Assembly: GCA_024811115.1 (NCBI GenBank)
Contig: JAKOGH010000168.1
Location: 248,001-312,000, forward strand
Length of the DNA stretch: 64,000 nucleotides
Direction: 5' to 3'
DNA from: Terana coerulea
Taxonomy: Eukaryota; Basidiomycota; Agaricomycetes; Polyporales; Phanerochaetaceae
The notes under the pieces are model-generated. The model saw nothing but the letters and a program-made list of their open reading frames with translations. It was not told the origin of the DNA and did not search any database. Positions within the stretch are counted from its first letter, which is position 1; each line of letters opens with the position of its first letter. The translations under genes were made by a program, and so were the position numbers. This document shows positions 12,463 through 25,900 of the stretch, one piece after another.

Positions 12463-12654
12463 GTGTCGTTGTACGCCGATCTGGCAACTACTTACGGATG
12501 ATCACGACGTTTACGTACCAGCATGCCTTGTTCTGTTGTATGTCCTGGATAGCTGTTATCTCTACAAAATGTCAAATTACTTATTCTCATGTCTGTAACC
12601 GGAGGACACTGCATCGTGTTTGTAACTGTCTGAGTCCAATAAATCGCTTCGTCA

Positions 12655-12998
12655 TCACTCTTGATCGGGATTTGATTGTCTCAGCACATGGCCTCCGGTA
12701 CCAGGCAATCCTTGCGGTTGTCCGTCGACAAAGTCGTCGTCGTCTCTTTGGTTGCGCATCAGTTGATGGAAGCTGTGCCACAAGGCCGCGATTGTCTCGT
12801 ATTCGCGGGTCATCCCGAGCACTTCCTCCAGCTTCCTGTTGAGCTGATTGCTGAGCGGAAGCAGCTCCTCAAAGCTCTAATCGAGCGTTAGCGTGACGGC
12901 GCTCATGCATAGATGCGTTTGCTTACAGAAGTGATCTCAGCGGTGAGCCGGCCGCGCTCTTTTTCGAAGAAAGTGGTCTCTTCTTCTGCGTGCGCCAT
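12655..12998 (-). CDS. DAD1: DASH (Dam1) complex subunit Dad1
   Basis: A 97-residue protein from two exons, 12998-12927 and 12876-12655, joined in phase 0 across a 50 nt intron. The Dad1 core is clear: TTFFEKERGRLTAEIT, then FEELLPLSNQLNRKLEEVLG, followed by MTREYETIAALW. The family is a small helical subunit of the ring that couples kinetochores to spindle microtubules. The C-terminal ~30 residues are acidic then Gly/Gln-rich and not conserved. The gene lies tail-to-tail with PKC1 (192 nt between stop codons). It is easy to miss because each exon is short. Confidence 0.88.
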
Positions 12999-13647
12999 CT
13001 CAGGTACGACAGCTATTGATTAGTTAGCGTGCCTAAACCTGAAGAGAAAAGAACTAATTTACCACTTCGAACGATCAGGTTATGGTGGTCGGGAGGAAGT
13101 GCTTTCGACTCACTAGCGCCGATAGCTTTGTGGCGTTTGCGAGTTACAAAATAGGCCTCGACATTCCCACGCATCAGTCCAGACGAAGCAAATTTCTTTT
13201 TCAATATTACACAATGAGTGTTCAGCAACTGCTACCTGTAGACCCTGAACCAGTACATATAATCTGGGAAAATCACCGTGCGAATTCAGATCAGGCCTCT
13301 GCCGTAGAGGAACTCTCTAACTGACTGAACCAGTTGCCCATTATGCCTCTAGGCGTCAGCCAAACATGAGTTGTTTTGACAGGCACAAATGAACGCATAC
13401 CGTACCCATATTAGAGCCAGGGATCGGAGCTATCAGCTTCAGGATTGAAATGGAATGTGTTAGAGCAAGCTATACGTAGTTCAAATATACAGTGGTATGA
13501 TATGTAGTATCGCGAATGGTTCCAGTGAGCAGCAGCCAAGAAAGAGCATTGAACAGCAAGGAGGTGTGCGAGCGATAGGGAAAGGAGGCATACAGCTGTC
13601 CGGCAGTGTGACTAGTACTGTGGGTTGATAGCGACGGTAACGACAGA
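12999..13647. other. Spacer between DAD1 and CDC25, no gene seen
   Basis: The stretch carries the DAD1 promoter and the CDC25 3' region. Small open frames on both strands show no conserved motif and no believable splice partners. Confidence 0.45.
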
Positions 13648-16600
13648 CTACAGAAACCCGCTCTCTTGGAGAAGCCGAGCCATCTTCTCGTCTTCACGTT
13701 CACGAGGCTCCCTCTCCAAGCTCTGGTTCCAGAAGTCGTCGCCGTAGTCCTTGCCATCTTCGTATCTGTTGAAGCAGTCCTCGAGCCAGCCGCTGACAGC
13801 GGGGAGAGGCTGGAGGTTGTAGGGTAGAGACTGCCAGCGCTTGATCTCCTGAATGACTTCGGCGGCCTTCTGCCGTTTTCTGAAGTTGACCATGTCTCCA
13901 GAAACCTTGTCCTCAGCACCATCGTTGATGAACGTCAGTGTTGTAAGGTACGTTCCTAGAGATAATTAAATCAGTGCCGACTTCGATTGAACGCTGCAAG
14001 AAAACACACCTATGAATGGAACACAAGGAGGTGTGATCCTTGCCAGAAGTGACCGATAGTTGTTGAAGTTTTTGTTTGAATCAATCGTCGACTCGCAAAT
14101 TGCCAATTGACCCATGAAGCGTTGGTTTACTTGCTCCCATGTTCGCTTCAGCCTGCGAATAGGTGGTGTGTTGAGACCAGATGTTACGGCCACCATTGAG
14201 GAAAAGTTCTGCAAGGTCCGACAGCGCTGCGAGGGCAGTTTATCAGATGGAATGCTGTAGGCGTATTTGTGTATAGGACTCACATCGGCGACAGAGATGA
14301 AATGCTTGACAACAGCGGCCCGTTTACGAGAATCCTCTTTCGCAAGAACCGACTCCGCGACCCAGTTCGCAATCTACTTGATATTCAGAGATGCTGCGAG
14401 AAGACGAAGTACGCAAACTTACTCTGTTACTCAAGCGGATGATCTTGGTGATATTGTCGCCACCCTTGCCGACGCGCTGCTCACGAGAACGAGTGAGACA
14501 CTCGATCGGACGTATCTTCTTATACAAGTCCGCTTCCATGACAGTCAACTGCCTCGCCAGTTCTAGAGGATCGATCTCAAGCAGCTTGAGCTTCCTCGGG
14601 TTCTTGGGGACAATTGGTGGCGGTGGCGAAGCCGGTACTGTGTTGATGGTCCGGATACCTTCACCACCACGTCGCTGTTGACAACAGTTATGAGCGTAAT
14701 GTCTGCACGGCCCTGGCTAGGACTTACCACACGATCGATCAACACAACCAGCTGCTTGGCAGCGGCCACACTCGCGGTCACCTCCGCCTTCACGCAGAAC
14801 TCCCGGATCCGATCCAAGATGTACATGTCATCCTTCTCCAGGATATCCTCGTCGGTTATCATGGTTCTAAACGTGTTCAATACTCTGTTTGACCGGTAAG
14901 CGAGCGAAAGGTGAAAACAAATTGGCCAAATTCATACCTCAGACGTATCATGGTTTGCTTCTGCTTCGTCCAATCTTCAAGTTCTTCAGGGGTGAGCGTT
15001 GCTGGAGGGTCGATCCAGAACCGCTGAACCAAAAGCTCGAACAACTCGTCCAGCTCTAAGAACGACTTGAAGGTGATCATAAAATGCTTGCCGAACGTGG
15101 GATCTGGGCGCATATTCAGTTCGCGGCGCATCGCGGTAGTAATGCTAAGGATTTACCCGCAGTTTCATGCGCTGTCAGTCGCTCAATAAGCAATGCTTTT
15201 GTACCAGCACGCACTCCACCATCTGGATCGATGAGAATCTCAGCCTGGTCATAGTTCGGACGGAGGTACCAAGGTTGCGCATCTGCGTTGAGCTTGTTTA
15301 CGTAGTGCTGGGGAGCTTCACCGAGTAGCTTGATCAGTTTCGTCGCCGCACGAGGCGCTTTGCTATTCGACGCTAAAGGCAGACAGTGTGAGACGTGACC
15401 AAGAAGATATTTATATTCTTGACTTACATCCTTCAGCCTCGAAGAGAGGACCGGCATCATCATCATCGAAGAGATCGATGTCTCGGTCATTGCCATTGGA
15501 TGCAACCATGGTCCCAACTTCCGAAGGCGCATCGTGGCCAGGCCATGTTGGCGTTAGTGGCTCGGTAAGGTCGTCCGACCTCGACCGGTCCGTATCCAAC
15601 GACGATCCAGAGTGCTGCTGTGAGCCATTGTGGTACATCGTGAGAGACGTGCTTCCAGACTCCATCGAAGGCACTGTCCGGATTCCAGCGGGCCTGGCAA
15701 AAGCGAGGGCCATGTCAACCACGTCTTCCTCTTCTTCGACAGGAATTCCATTCGGAGCGCCGGTGTCATAGAAGACACTCCCTCGAGAACGCCGCCATTC
15801 GAGAGAGCTGTTGTAGTCATTGCTGCCAATAGCGGCCTGATCTCTGCCTAAAACGAACAGGGCTTCAAGGTTTGCGCTGGCGAGGTTGAGGTTTCCAGTG
15901 ACAGAGATGGCCAAGGCCTCCACATACTCGTACTGGGAGGACGTATCGGAACCTGGATGTTGCGTGTACTGATCCCACACCCTTGGTGCTTGGATAGCCT
16001 CAAACAGTGAAGTCACATCGTCGTACAGGGCTTGGACGCCGACTTCAAGGGCACGGAGAAGGTGACGCGCCTCTTCCACGGCTTGCGCATACTGCGGAGG
16101 TAGTGACTCAGTGCGGACAGCGTCGATGTCAACATGCTGAGAAACGTCGATATCACCGACGTAAGCCAGAATGGAAGAAAGATGACCCAGAATGGTGCGC
16201 CCTTCCACTTGTATGCGATCTGACCTCTTGTGAGAACAAATCATTTTAAATCCGTGAGAGTTACGTACCGCTCTCCGCGCTTCGCCAAGTCGTTAAGAAG
16301 CCGCCGAGCAGTCGTTCAACCGAAGTCGCAGTAGACTTCAAATCCATAACGACGTCGCTATCCAAAGCACGTCTCGGCGTTCTTCTGTCCAAAGCAGCCG
16401 TAACGAACCCAAATCCTTTCCAGTCCCCAGCAGAGCCCGCGCCAGGAAGGCTTGGTCCGATGTTATTCGGAGAAAACACGCCTTGTAACCGCTTGGTCTC
16501 CGGTGGGCTCTTTGACGGGTGGTCCTTCTGGTATCGATGCAGCTCCATGACAAACGCGACGACTGACCGCTCGAGTTCAGCCGCATCTGACTCCATTCGG

Positions 16601-18229
16601 TTTGGTTTGTCACCAATGGAGAGCGCCGGGTCGTACTGCATTGCAAGAGCAGACAGCACAAGCTTCGACAGCGTGCCCGCGACCTTTCGATGAGCTGCCT
16701 TTAGATGCGTCTGCAGAGCCTGAGCGGACGCTGCGGAACGAGAGTCGTGGGAACTCCGGGGGTAGAGATGACTGGGGATGTGACCAGTCGGCGTCGCCGT
16801 CACGTATAGCAGGTTGCGGACAGCCGTAACGACCTGCAGTACCCGAGTGTTCACCTCGCGCGTATGTTCCGGGCGCCGGGCATGACTGGTCGAGCGCAGA
16901 AAGTCGACGACAGCGGCAATCGCCTCTCGTACATGGTCCTGCAATTCCACCGGGGTCTCAGGAGGCTGGGAGGACAATGTGCGTTGTAGGATCTTGGCCA
17001 ATTGCTCGGCAGGGAGTCAACTCGGGCACAGATGGTGGTGGCTGTTGCACCTGTGAGACGGTACCGTGATGCTGCGATCCGTTAAGAGAGCCTACGGACT
17101 TCATCACGCTGACGGAGGAGGGCGCCCGGCTGCGCTGGAGCGGCTGGACATCCGACTCGTCGGAATAGTTGCTTGCACGATCCGTGGTACTCTGGCTTCG
17201 TTGTCTGCTTGAGACAGTCGAGTCTGAGTGCATCCGCGTTGCGGGCGGAGCTACTGGGTTACTTGGGACATACGAGCTGGACGTAGCCGAGTCGGAGTAG
17301 TGGTCATCCACGGAGGATGCGGCTGTGCTGGTGCTGGGCAGCGTCCACGAGACCGAGCCGTCCAGTTTGTTGAGGTAATAGTACGACAACCCGTCATCTG
17401 CTAGACGGCGTGTCCAAGGTTCGGGAGTGCGCGTGCGCTGAGGAATCCCAAAGCCTGCCCCCTGCGAAAGCCCATTGAGCCCAGTGCGGGAGGCGGAATG
17501 CCTCAGACCCGCAGAAAGCTCGCTGTCCGTGTCCTCCTCCCCCTCCACAGGCAGATCTCTCGCATGTTCTCCCGTCTCCGTGTTGACATAGAATATCTGA
17601 GCAACATCCGGTCGTTCAGCACATCAAGTGTCGGCGGGATAGACGTCACTCACTCGTCCATCAGCTGACACCTGCGGCACCCAGAAGTCGTGAGCCTGCG
17701 TCCCATTGGCAGCATGCCCGTTGACGCTTGGAGTTGGACGAGAGGCCGTTGGACTGGCGTAGTCTGGCTCTCGCTCTAACCATTCGCCATCGCGGTCTGA
17801 CTGGGAAAGCGCTGTTCCCATACTGTGGGCCATGTCGACGACCGAGTCGTCGGCCGCAGTCGACTGTCCGCCTTCGAAGTCCGAGGAGCCCAGCGCAACC
17901 TCCGCTTCCTGATCTGAGATGACGGTCACATAGTTGGATGGAAACCAGCCGCGCTCTTCTCCCAACAGACCGTCCCACCAACCGGATTCCAGGCGGGTGA
18001 GGACCTCTATGATATCGTTGCGTCGGAATGACAGTGACGAAGCGTCATTGGTCTGGTAGTCGTACAGTGCTCTGCAGAAAAAGGTCGAGATGAACTGCTC
18101 CTCGCCCGCTGTCGATTGATCTCCTGGGTCAGTGTTTGAGCTGCTGCTGGTCGTTGCCTGAACTCTGAGCACGGAAGAGGTCGTTGGTGGGGCGAGATTT
18201 CGCTGGGCAAGGTAGACAGCAGCGTCCAT
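13648..18229 (-). CDS. CDC25: Ras guanine-nucleotide exchange factor Cdc25 (SH3, WW, RasGEF)
   Basis: Exons in transcription order: 18229-17654, 17596-16269, 16219-15428, 15372-15157, 15103-14938, 14884-14728, 14674-14423, 14373-14284, 14226-14010, 13955-13648; about 1366 residues. An SH3 domain (about 52-108, CRALYDYQTNDASSLSF to GWFPSNYV) is followed by a WW-like segment near 240-270 (WTRR...YYYLNKLDGSVSW), a long helical and low-complexity middle, a RasGEF_N domain (about 898-1060) and the catalytic RasGEF domain with LARQLTVMEADLYKKIRPIE and NFNNYRSLL. It loads GTP on Ras upstream of cAMP signalling. One extra base near 17009-17012 breaks the frame at PELTP/AEQLAKILQ; removing it makes the 1328-nt exon phase-correct. 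A weak 64-85 nt intron there is an alternative. Confidence 0.93.
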
Positions 18230-18580
18230 GTCGACAATGTCTTTTCAGACTCCTGCCCTCGCCCGAAGCCCACCGACACTGATGAGCAGAGTATGAGGTG
18301 ATGGAGGTGAGAATGAAGAGCGCAACAGAGCGCAACGGCACTGCCAACCTCTGAAGCCTTCTGCCACGTGGCTACGTCACTAATACTGATTTGATGGTTC
18401 GAGTGTCCCATTTCGGTTTTCTGGCTCAGGCTTGGTATACTGCTCAGTGTATAATTGCTTTACAACCTTCTGATAGAAATTGAGCCCATGCGGCGCAAGC
18501 CATCAGTGGAATTCAGAGAGTACTGTATATTTCTGCAAGCCTTAAGGCACGTCGTCGTATCCCAAGTTTCTCCTCGACAT
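18230..18580. promoter_or_regulatory. CDC25 upstream region / RIA1 3' end
   Basis: This 351 bp gap separates two minus-strand genes. It must hold the CDC25 promoter and the RIA1 terminator. No specific element was recognised. Confidence 0.35.
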
Positions 18581-21500
18581 TTACCGCTTTAACGTTCTCT
18601 GCTTCTCCGCAAACTCAACAATCTTCTTATCGATAAACAAACCTTTTCTCTCCCTCACACCATCCATATACGTCTTTGCAACGTTTGAGCGATCCGCCTT
18701 CTCTCCGAGGTCCTCGAGCTCCTCTTCGGTAGTGGGCACCCAGAATGGGTCTTGGTCCAACATCTCATATCCGCTGAAGATGAGCTGAGGGCTGGCGGCG
18801 CCAGAAGTTCGTTTCCGAATATCTGAACGACTATGAGCATGAAGGCCTAAAATATATAGTGCGGCACATTGGCGTACCGTCGGAAAAGCCGAAACTTTCG
18901 ACCACGGGTAGAAGTGCGCGGACGGTGAAGAACGTCGTGCCCTCCTTCATCTCCTCTGCGACGATGCGACCTCTTCTCCGCGCGACAACGCCGTATACTT
19001 TACCTAAGACGTCCGCTACAAATGTGGATTAATGGCTTTCCCGGCTCACGGAGGTAATTAATCTTACTTGATGCTTGAATGTCACATTCATACATAGCTA
19101 ACATCAGCCGTGGCGACCAATCCAGGAGGCCGTTGTTGCAGGCGTCTCGTATGGCGGATGTAAACGAACCTGTAACTTGGGCCATACGGTTATTCTCTGC
19201 GCATATAGTTAGCCAATTGTTATTGCAAGACAAGTCACCAACGCCCACCCTGTTCTGCCGCGAGAGCCTCTCGATTCATCTCCAGACTCTCAACAAAATA
19301 TGCGACGCCTTCCATTGGTTCCGCACATAACGGTCCACGGAATGTTGCAAGTTGGAACCCGTACTCCAAGTAATTGTCAAAATCACGATCGGTCTGATCC
19401 TGGTCGTTTTCTCGGATGGCCTCTTTCGCTAGTCGCTTTCGCAGCCTGCATGAAGTTAGTGCCAAATCAACCGTATATCTGGTGCGACTCACGAAGTTGG
19501 CTGGCCTGCTCTAGCGTCCACTAGCATACAAGTCCCCGCCCTCTGAGGCCCAAATGCCCACACTTTGTCGGGAATGTCCACCCAGTCTCCTCCAGCCTCC
19601 TTACACTTCGCCTCAAGTGCGGTCCAGAACTCTTCGAGCCGCACCGTAGGCCGTTTCAACACCTCTCCCTGAAGATCAACCTCGTCCACATCCTCGGCTT
19701 CCCGGTCTTCGCCATCGGTACCATTGATGCCAGACGTAGCTGTCGAAGTCTCAGCGATGGCCACGCCAACTGATGCGGTGCTGGAGTTGGGTGCAGGTTG
19801 AGCCTCCTCACGCGACTTGCGCTCCTGCTGCATACGACGCAACAAGACGAGGTTTTGGCCGAGGAAGTCCCATATATCCTTCGGCAAGGGCGCGGCGCGG
19901 ATAACGAACTTAACCTTGTCGTGTGCGGCAGTGCTCCTGACTGTACCGCGCCTTGCACCGGACTTCGGTGGCGCCATGTCTAGTTAAGACGTGCTCAGTA
20001 GCCGACAGACAAAATACTTAAAAGTGAACACTGACCCGTTCCTTTCACCGCAGTCTCGCGGAAAGGTACGATCGGCTTCGAGGCATGAATTTCCACCTTC
20101 GCAAATCGCTCCCGCAAGTCTTTCAAGCACCGCTATGTTCAATACATCAGCTGCGTTCAAGCTACAGTGACATGATGCACCTACCTCAAGATGAAGCTCA
20201 CCAGCGGTCAAAATGACATGTTCGCCGGTTTGCTGCTGGTAGGTCTCGACACAAGGATCTGCCTGTGCGAGAAGCTTCAATCCGCTAATCAACTTGGGCA
20301 TGTCCGCAGGGGACTCGGGCTCTAATGCAACTCGTACAATAGGGGCTGCCTGGATACACCGAGTCAAAAACGGATTGCACGGTCGCAAGTAATAAGCATA
20401 CCATTTTGGCGACCCCTCCGAGATTGACCAAGCAGTCTTTGATCTGAGCCAAATCCGGCTGATCCTCAATACCCTTGTCGCCAGGCCCGCAAAGCGTCGC
20501 ATTTCGCCAAACTTTGCCCTCTAACCCTTTGATCGCGAACACATTTCCGGCTGGCACGTTGTCCACGGGAACAAGCTCCCTACCCATCATCACGTACAGT
20601 CCTTCAACCTGGGTAAGGACAATGTGCTTCTCGTTCTTAGGGTGTTTCGGATCCAGGTTGTTTCGATACTTCGGCAGGATGCATGCGATGGTAGCTCCCG
20701 TGCGGATGGTACCAGAGTAAATGCGGGCGAAGCCTAGCAAGGTTTCGCCATTGCCCATAAGCTCGTCGCCAGCCTCTGCCGACTCTTGGATTTGCATCTT
20801 CTCTAGCGCAGTTTCGAGAGACGTTCCCTCGGGTCCCGCCGAATCTTGCTCACCACCTTCCGCATTCTCTTTCGCCTCCCGCGCAGCCCGTGCTCTAGCC
20901 CTAAGCTCCTCGGCGGAGGCAGGCTTCTTCTTGTTCTCCGGCAACTCTGTGTTTGGCACAGCGAACATCTTGGAGACGAGGGCAGAGATGCAGGCTTCTG
21001 GACCGGCGTCGCATGAGTACAAATTCTCTTCGAGCTTGTTCTTGGGTTCTACGATGGTTTCGTAGAGGTCTGGGTAGAGCATCTTTGGAATTCGGGAGCG
21101 TTGCGCAGCGGATGGCGGAGGGACGATGTCAATCACGGTCTGAATGACACAAGACGAAAGCGATAGCCACTGAGAGAAAACAAGGGACAGAAGCTGTCGA
21201 GTGTCCTTCGTCTTCAAATCCCTCGGAGGGATTTTCAAGCTCAGGGCGGTGACAATCTTAGTTACTTTGTCCGGGTTCCTACGAAGCGAGATCAACAATT
21301 ATTGAACGAGAAGCAGGAGCAGTGTGGCTTACGGGTTCGCGATAATTGCATCGTATGCTGCCCAGATATTCTCCAGCACGAACTGTACGAATAATGGCTT
21401 CAAGTTACGACCGCGCAAATGCTTGTAACTGATGATCCGTTTAGTCTTCGGGTCAAGGTAGAAATCTCCCCAGAGAACGGTCCGCAAATTCGCCTCCTTG

Positions 21501-22391
21501 ATTCCCAGCTTGACCGCGTATAAATGTGCGAATTTACCAATTCGGAAGCCCCATCCGTCTACAGCGGACGCGAAGATGACATTTCCGCGTTCGGGAGCAA
21601 AGTAGATATCCTCGTCATCCTTTTCTTGGAACTCGTCCTCGGCTTCGTTCACAATGGCGTCCACCTCTTCTGCATGCTCTTCCTTCTTTGCGGCTAACCG
21701 GCGTTCCCGTTCTTCTCTCCACCGCAAGTCATCTTCCATACGCTCCCCAGCAAAGAAGTCGCCCATGACTGCGTTCACCTGCTCCATTAGTTGCGAGAGA
21801 TGGTGATAGGCCTCGAGAGGAGAGAGTTTCAACTCGGTTATGAGGCGGTCAAATTTGTTAATGACAAGTATGGGCTTCAGTCGATCTTGCCATGCTTGGC
21901 GCAGGACTGTTATAGTCTGATCTTAACGTGAGAGGGAATGTCACACTGAGACGGTCCATAGCTTACCTGGGTGCATACACCCTCCACAACATCCACCACG
22001 ACTAGAGCACCGTCGCAAAGTCGTGAGGCTGTGGAGACTTCACTAGAAAAGTCGACGTGTCCTGGCGTGTCAATCATGTTCACGACATACGTCTTCGGCG
22101 AGCTTCCTAGTGGGATCTGTCATATTTTCTTTGAGAGACTAGCTGAAGCAAGCGTACCGCCATCCGGCATTCTGGCCATAACCTTGAATCTCAGCGAGAC
22201 AGCGCTACTCTCCATTGTAATTCCCTCTCCTGCTCGTCCTCGCGGCTGTCCAAGTATCTGATTTTTCCTGCCATGCGAGACGAGATGATGTTATTCGCGG
22301 CGAGAAGTGCATCCATGAGAGTGGTCTTCCCGTGGTCGACATGGCCAATTGTCGTGACATTACGCACGTCATTTGCATCTGGAGCGTCCAT
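18581..22391 (-). CDS. RIA1: Elongation-factor-like GTPase for 60S ribosome maturation
   Basis: Eleven exons: 22391-22158, 22106-21967, 21916-21333, 21278-20402, 20349-20185, 20132-20036, 19979-19493, 19445-19249, 19196-19068, 19015-18878, 18822-18581; about 1096 residues. The N-terminus is an EF-2-type G domain: [10 protein letters not shown] (P-loop), DTPGHVDF (switch II) and NKFD. Later parts match EF-2 domains II-V, including [23 protein letters not shown] and the terminal [19 protein letters not shown]. An acidic insertion after GDFFAGER and the C-terminal form distinguish RIA1/EFL1 from EF-2. It releases Tif6 (eIF6) from pre-60S subunits with Sdo1. The universally conserved RGITM element is reached only if one base is restored in the C3 run at 22223-22225, so the frame break is almost surely a sequence error. 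Confidence 0.95.
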
Positions 22392-22903
22392 CTCTGCTTT
22401 AAATGAAGGTAAAAGGAGGAGTTGCGCAAGACCAAAAACAAAGAAAAGTTCAGGTCTTCTAAGGAATGTAATGCAAGTTATGAGTCCATGACGCTTCAGC
22501 GGGACCGCCGTGCCGCTGATCGCCGCGAGCGCGAACACGTGGTAATTGAGCAGAGCGCGACGCGGATCGTGGGAAATGCATTTGCTCCCAGCCATTGTCC
22601 GCTTTATGTTTCCAAGTTGGCCACAGTTGTCACGAAACGAGAAACGGGGACTTGGTTGCCAGTAGTCAATAAAGTTGGTCTCCGCGTTGTGAGCGGCGAG
22701 GACTCTGTCGCGGTGGACGGTGTGCAGGATGCCGAGCGCGACGTCGGGCGCACTGATGTGGCCCGGCACGTGGGACCGTGTCTGCCTCGTGCCGCAAGTT
22801 CGACTTGAACAAAGTCCTCACTCTCTCCCTCTCGTCGTCCCTCTCGTCGTCTCTGCCTCTTGCTTTTTCTTCGCTGTCGTCTTGCTCTTTCAAGTTGTCT
22901 ACC
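22392..22903. promoter_or_regulatory. Divergent RIA1-MPS1 promoter region with CT-rich leader
   Basis: The two start codons face away from each other across 512 bp. From about 22815 to 22900 the plus strand is a pyrimidine-rich tract with repeated CTCTC/CGTCGTC blocks leading to the MPS1 ATG, as is common around transcription starts in filamentous fungi. An open frame from 22720 through this tract is not coding-like. Confidence 0.55.
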
Positions 22904-25900
22904 ATGTTTGCGGACCCCTCATCGACTCATCTTCGCCACAACTGGAACGACAACCGTACATCCTGTCGCCTACGCCATCCGAAGACGACGAACCACCTCT
23001 GCCGAAGATCAACTTCAGATATGAGAATGGTCAAGTACACTACAGCCCAAGCCCTTCGCCGTCGCCCACTGCCACCGCACGACCAGGACCGAGAAGGGCA
23101 TCTCTCTCGCTCCGACAGCGCCCCATCGGTGCTCGACGTACCGCCCTCAGCCACGACTACTCGCCAATCCACTCGTGTGCCATCCGGTCCAGCATCGTTC
23201 TCCACTCCCGCAGCCTCACAAGCCCGCCTGACTAGCTCAGCTGCGCTCACCAGTACCGTGCGGAGAAGTGGGCCACCACGCAGGGTGCCTATGGACCACT
23301 ACCGCGAGAGCACCGAGAGTAAGGAGAACAACGACCTGTACCCTGTCGCCTCCAGCTCGACTTCGTCTAAACCACTTACCGACGTCGTCCCCGTTCCTCA
23401 GCTCGCGCTCTCTTCCCAAGGCAGACCCATTCTGCCTGTCCCGCGCACTCTTGGACGATCTACGAAAAGGCCGGAAGTAATCACGGAGGTAGAAGAACGT
23501 GCGTAGCTTGCAGATTCGTCGTTTTCCACTACTTAATACGCCGCTCCAGTAGTCGAGGATGGTTATGACTACATAGATCGGCCGCGGTCTGCTCTCGCGC
23601 AGTCGACGGCAGGCGTCCGACCGAGGCGCTCAGCAAGTATGAGCGAAGCGAACGGCCACGACGGTCCACTCTACGATTTCCCCACCAGCAAACAAGGACC
23701 ATTAATCGCGGAGCGCGAAGAATTACGCTGGAGGAGAAGCAGCGTCAGGAGCAAGAGCTCGCGGCGCGTACAAGCCTGCCCGAGTCGTCCGAAGATTCCG
23801 ACGAGCTTGAGCGTAAGCTTGCAGTATCACTACTCATGGTGCTTATTAACGTGTCCTTCAGGTCAAGCAATGGAGCTGGTCAACGCCCACGCACCAGGCT
23901 CATTATATGAATCGCGTACATCCAATGAGAGCCGTCATTCTCCGTCACCACCGAACGTCCATGTCAAACCTCACCTCCGGCCTTCTTACGCCCACCAACG
24001 CAAAGACTCGGACACCCTCCGCACAGACTCCCCTGTCAACGGATCGCCGACGTTACTCAACCATCCTCGTGGCCCATCGCCCAGCCACCGTGAGTTCAGG
24101 GAGCCGTCTGGCTTGACTCCGCCCGCTGGACGTGCATACCCAGGCACAATGGCGAATGGTGGGCAACCGGGTGCCATGGCACGACATCGACGAAGCCCCA
24201 CTGCCCCGGAACCACCCACTACGAGCAACCAGATTGCACCTCCAGCAGCGCATCCGTCGGGCAAGACATGGGCGGCGGGAGACGACAGGGAAAGCGGCGC
24301 CGAAGATGGCGAGCCTGCTGCCATTAACGGTCACAATAGCGGGAGCAGCGGCGAGCTCCACCCTGAGCAGCAGCGACAATATCAGCGCCAGCAACAACGA
24401 GAACAGAAACAGGCCAAGATGCAGCCACCTCCGGTTCCCATACGCCAGTCTCAGTCAGTGCCGCAATTGCTACAGCAAGGCATTGCGGCTGTCACAAACG
24501 ACAACCGCGCACGCACTATGACAGTGAGTACGCGCAAGTCGGGTGTCACCGCCGTGCAAACTGACGAGAAGCACTACAAGGTGAACAAGAAGTCGTATGC
24601 CCGCCTAGATCAAATCGGCAAGGGCGGATCCTCGAAAGTCTATCGCGTGATGAACGGCTCCAGTGAAATCTTTGCTCTCAAGCGTGTCGCACTCGACCGT
24701 ACGGATACGGAGTCCATGAACGGGTACATGAACGAGATCGCTTTGTTGAAGCGGTTGGAAGGAAACAGCCGCATCATTCGGCTAATTGATAGCGAAGTCA
24801 AAGCCGGTGCTGGCGGGTCCAAGGGACATCTTATGCTGGTTATGGAGTGTGGCGAAATTGGTAAGCATCCACATACTCATTTAGCACGCTTTACCTTATT
24901 ATATGCGTTCAGATCTTGCCAAGTTGCTGCAGGAGCAGCAGAGAGAACCGTTGGATCTGGTGTGGGTATCATACTATTGGAAGCAGGTGCGTCTAGCCCT
25001 CTTGTTGCATCCGGATGACTGCTAATTTCTATCCCAGATGCTTCAAGCGGTGCATGTGATCCATGAAGAGAAGATCGTCCATTCGGACCTTAAGCCTGCC
25101 AACTTCGTCTTAGTGAGGGGCCAGCTCAAATTGATCGACTTCGGCATTGCGAATGCTATCGCGAACGACACGACTAACATCCAACGGGATCACCAGGTAT
25201 GTTTTACTCGTATGTCAACTGGTGCGATTTGCGCCTGATGCTGCTTGGTTAGATTGGTACTGTAAATTACATGAGTCCTGAGGCTATCGAACTTCCAGAG
25301 GGCATGCGTCGTCTCAAAGTCGGTCGGCAAAGTGACGTATGGTCCTTGGGCTGTATCCTGTACCAAATGGTGTACGGTCATCCACCGTTCCAGCACCTTT
25401 CTGTCTACCAAAAGATGAAGGCGATCCCTGACGGGTCGTATGAGATCGAGTTTCCCGAGTATTCAGTTCCATCGGTCGCAAGGGGCGAATCACCTGATCA
25501 CAAGCTGGACCATCTGAAGGTGCCTGTGCCGCGGAATGTCATCGAGACCATTCAGAGGTGTATGGTGCGGAACCCGAAGGAACGCGTGACGATTCCAGAG
25601 CTGCTCAACGAGAACTGGTTGACGATGCGCGAACGTGAGTGTTTCATTATTACTCATCGATGCCGAGTTTACCGACATGTTTCTCAGCGCTGCCTTCATC
25701 GACACCTGCGGCCCCGGTCGTAAAGAAAGATGAGACTGTCATCAACCCCTACTTCATGTTGCAGCTCCTCAAGTACGGTATTGAGTGTGGCAGAGAAGGC
25801 AGGTTGATGACGGAGGAAGCACTGGAGGCCGAGGCCAAGGTATATCTATCCTTGTTATGTTGGATACTTGCAATGCTCATTCCCATTTCTCGAAGCGCCT

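Noticed and set aside
17000..17100. A weak 64-85 nt intron in CDC25 instead of a one-base gain
   Set aside because: It would use a poor donor and remove the AEQLAKILQ helix that looks conserved; kept only as an alternative.
9875..22225. Programmed ribosomal frameshifting as the cause of the frame breaks
   Set aside because: The sites share no slippery motif, occur in many unrelated genes, and orthologues of these genes are not known to use it.
22720..22903. Open frame through the pyrimidine-rich region before MPS1 as an N-terminal extension
   Set aside because: The translation is Leu/Val/Ser-rich without conservation and the DNA looks like a fungal transcription-start tract; the ATG at 22904 fits better.
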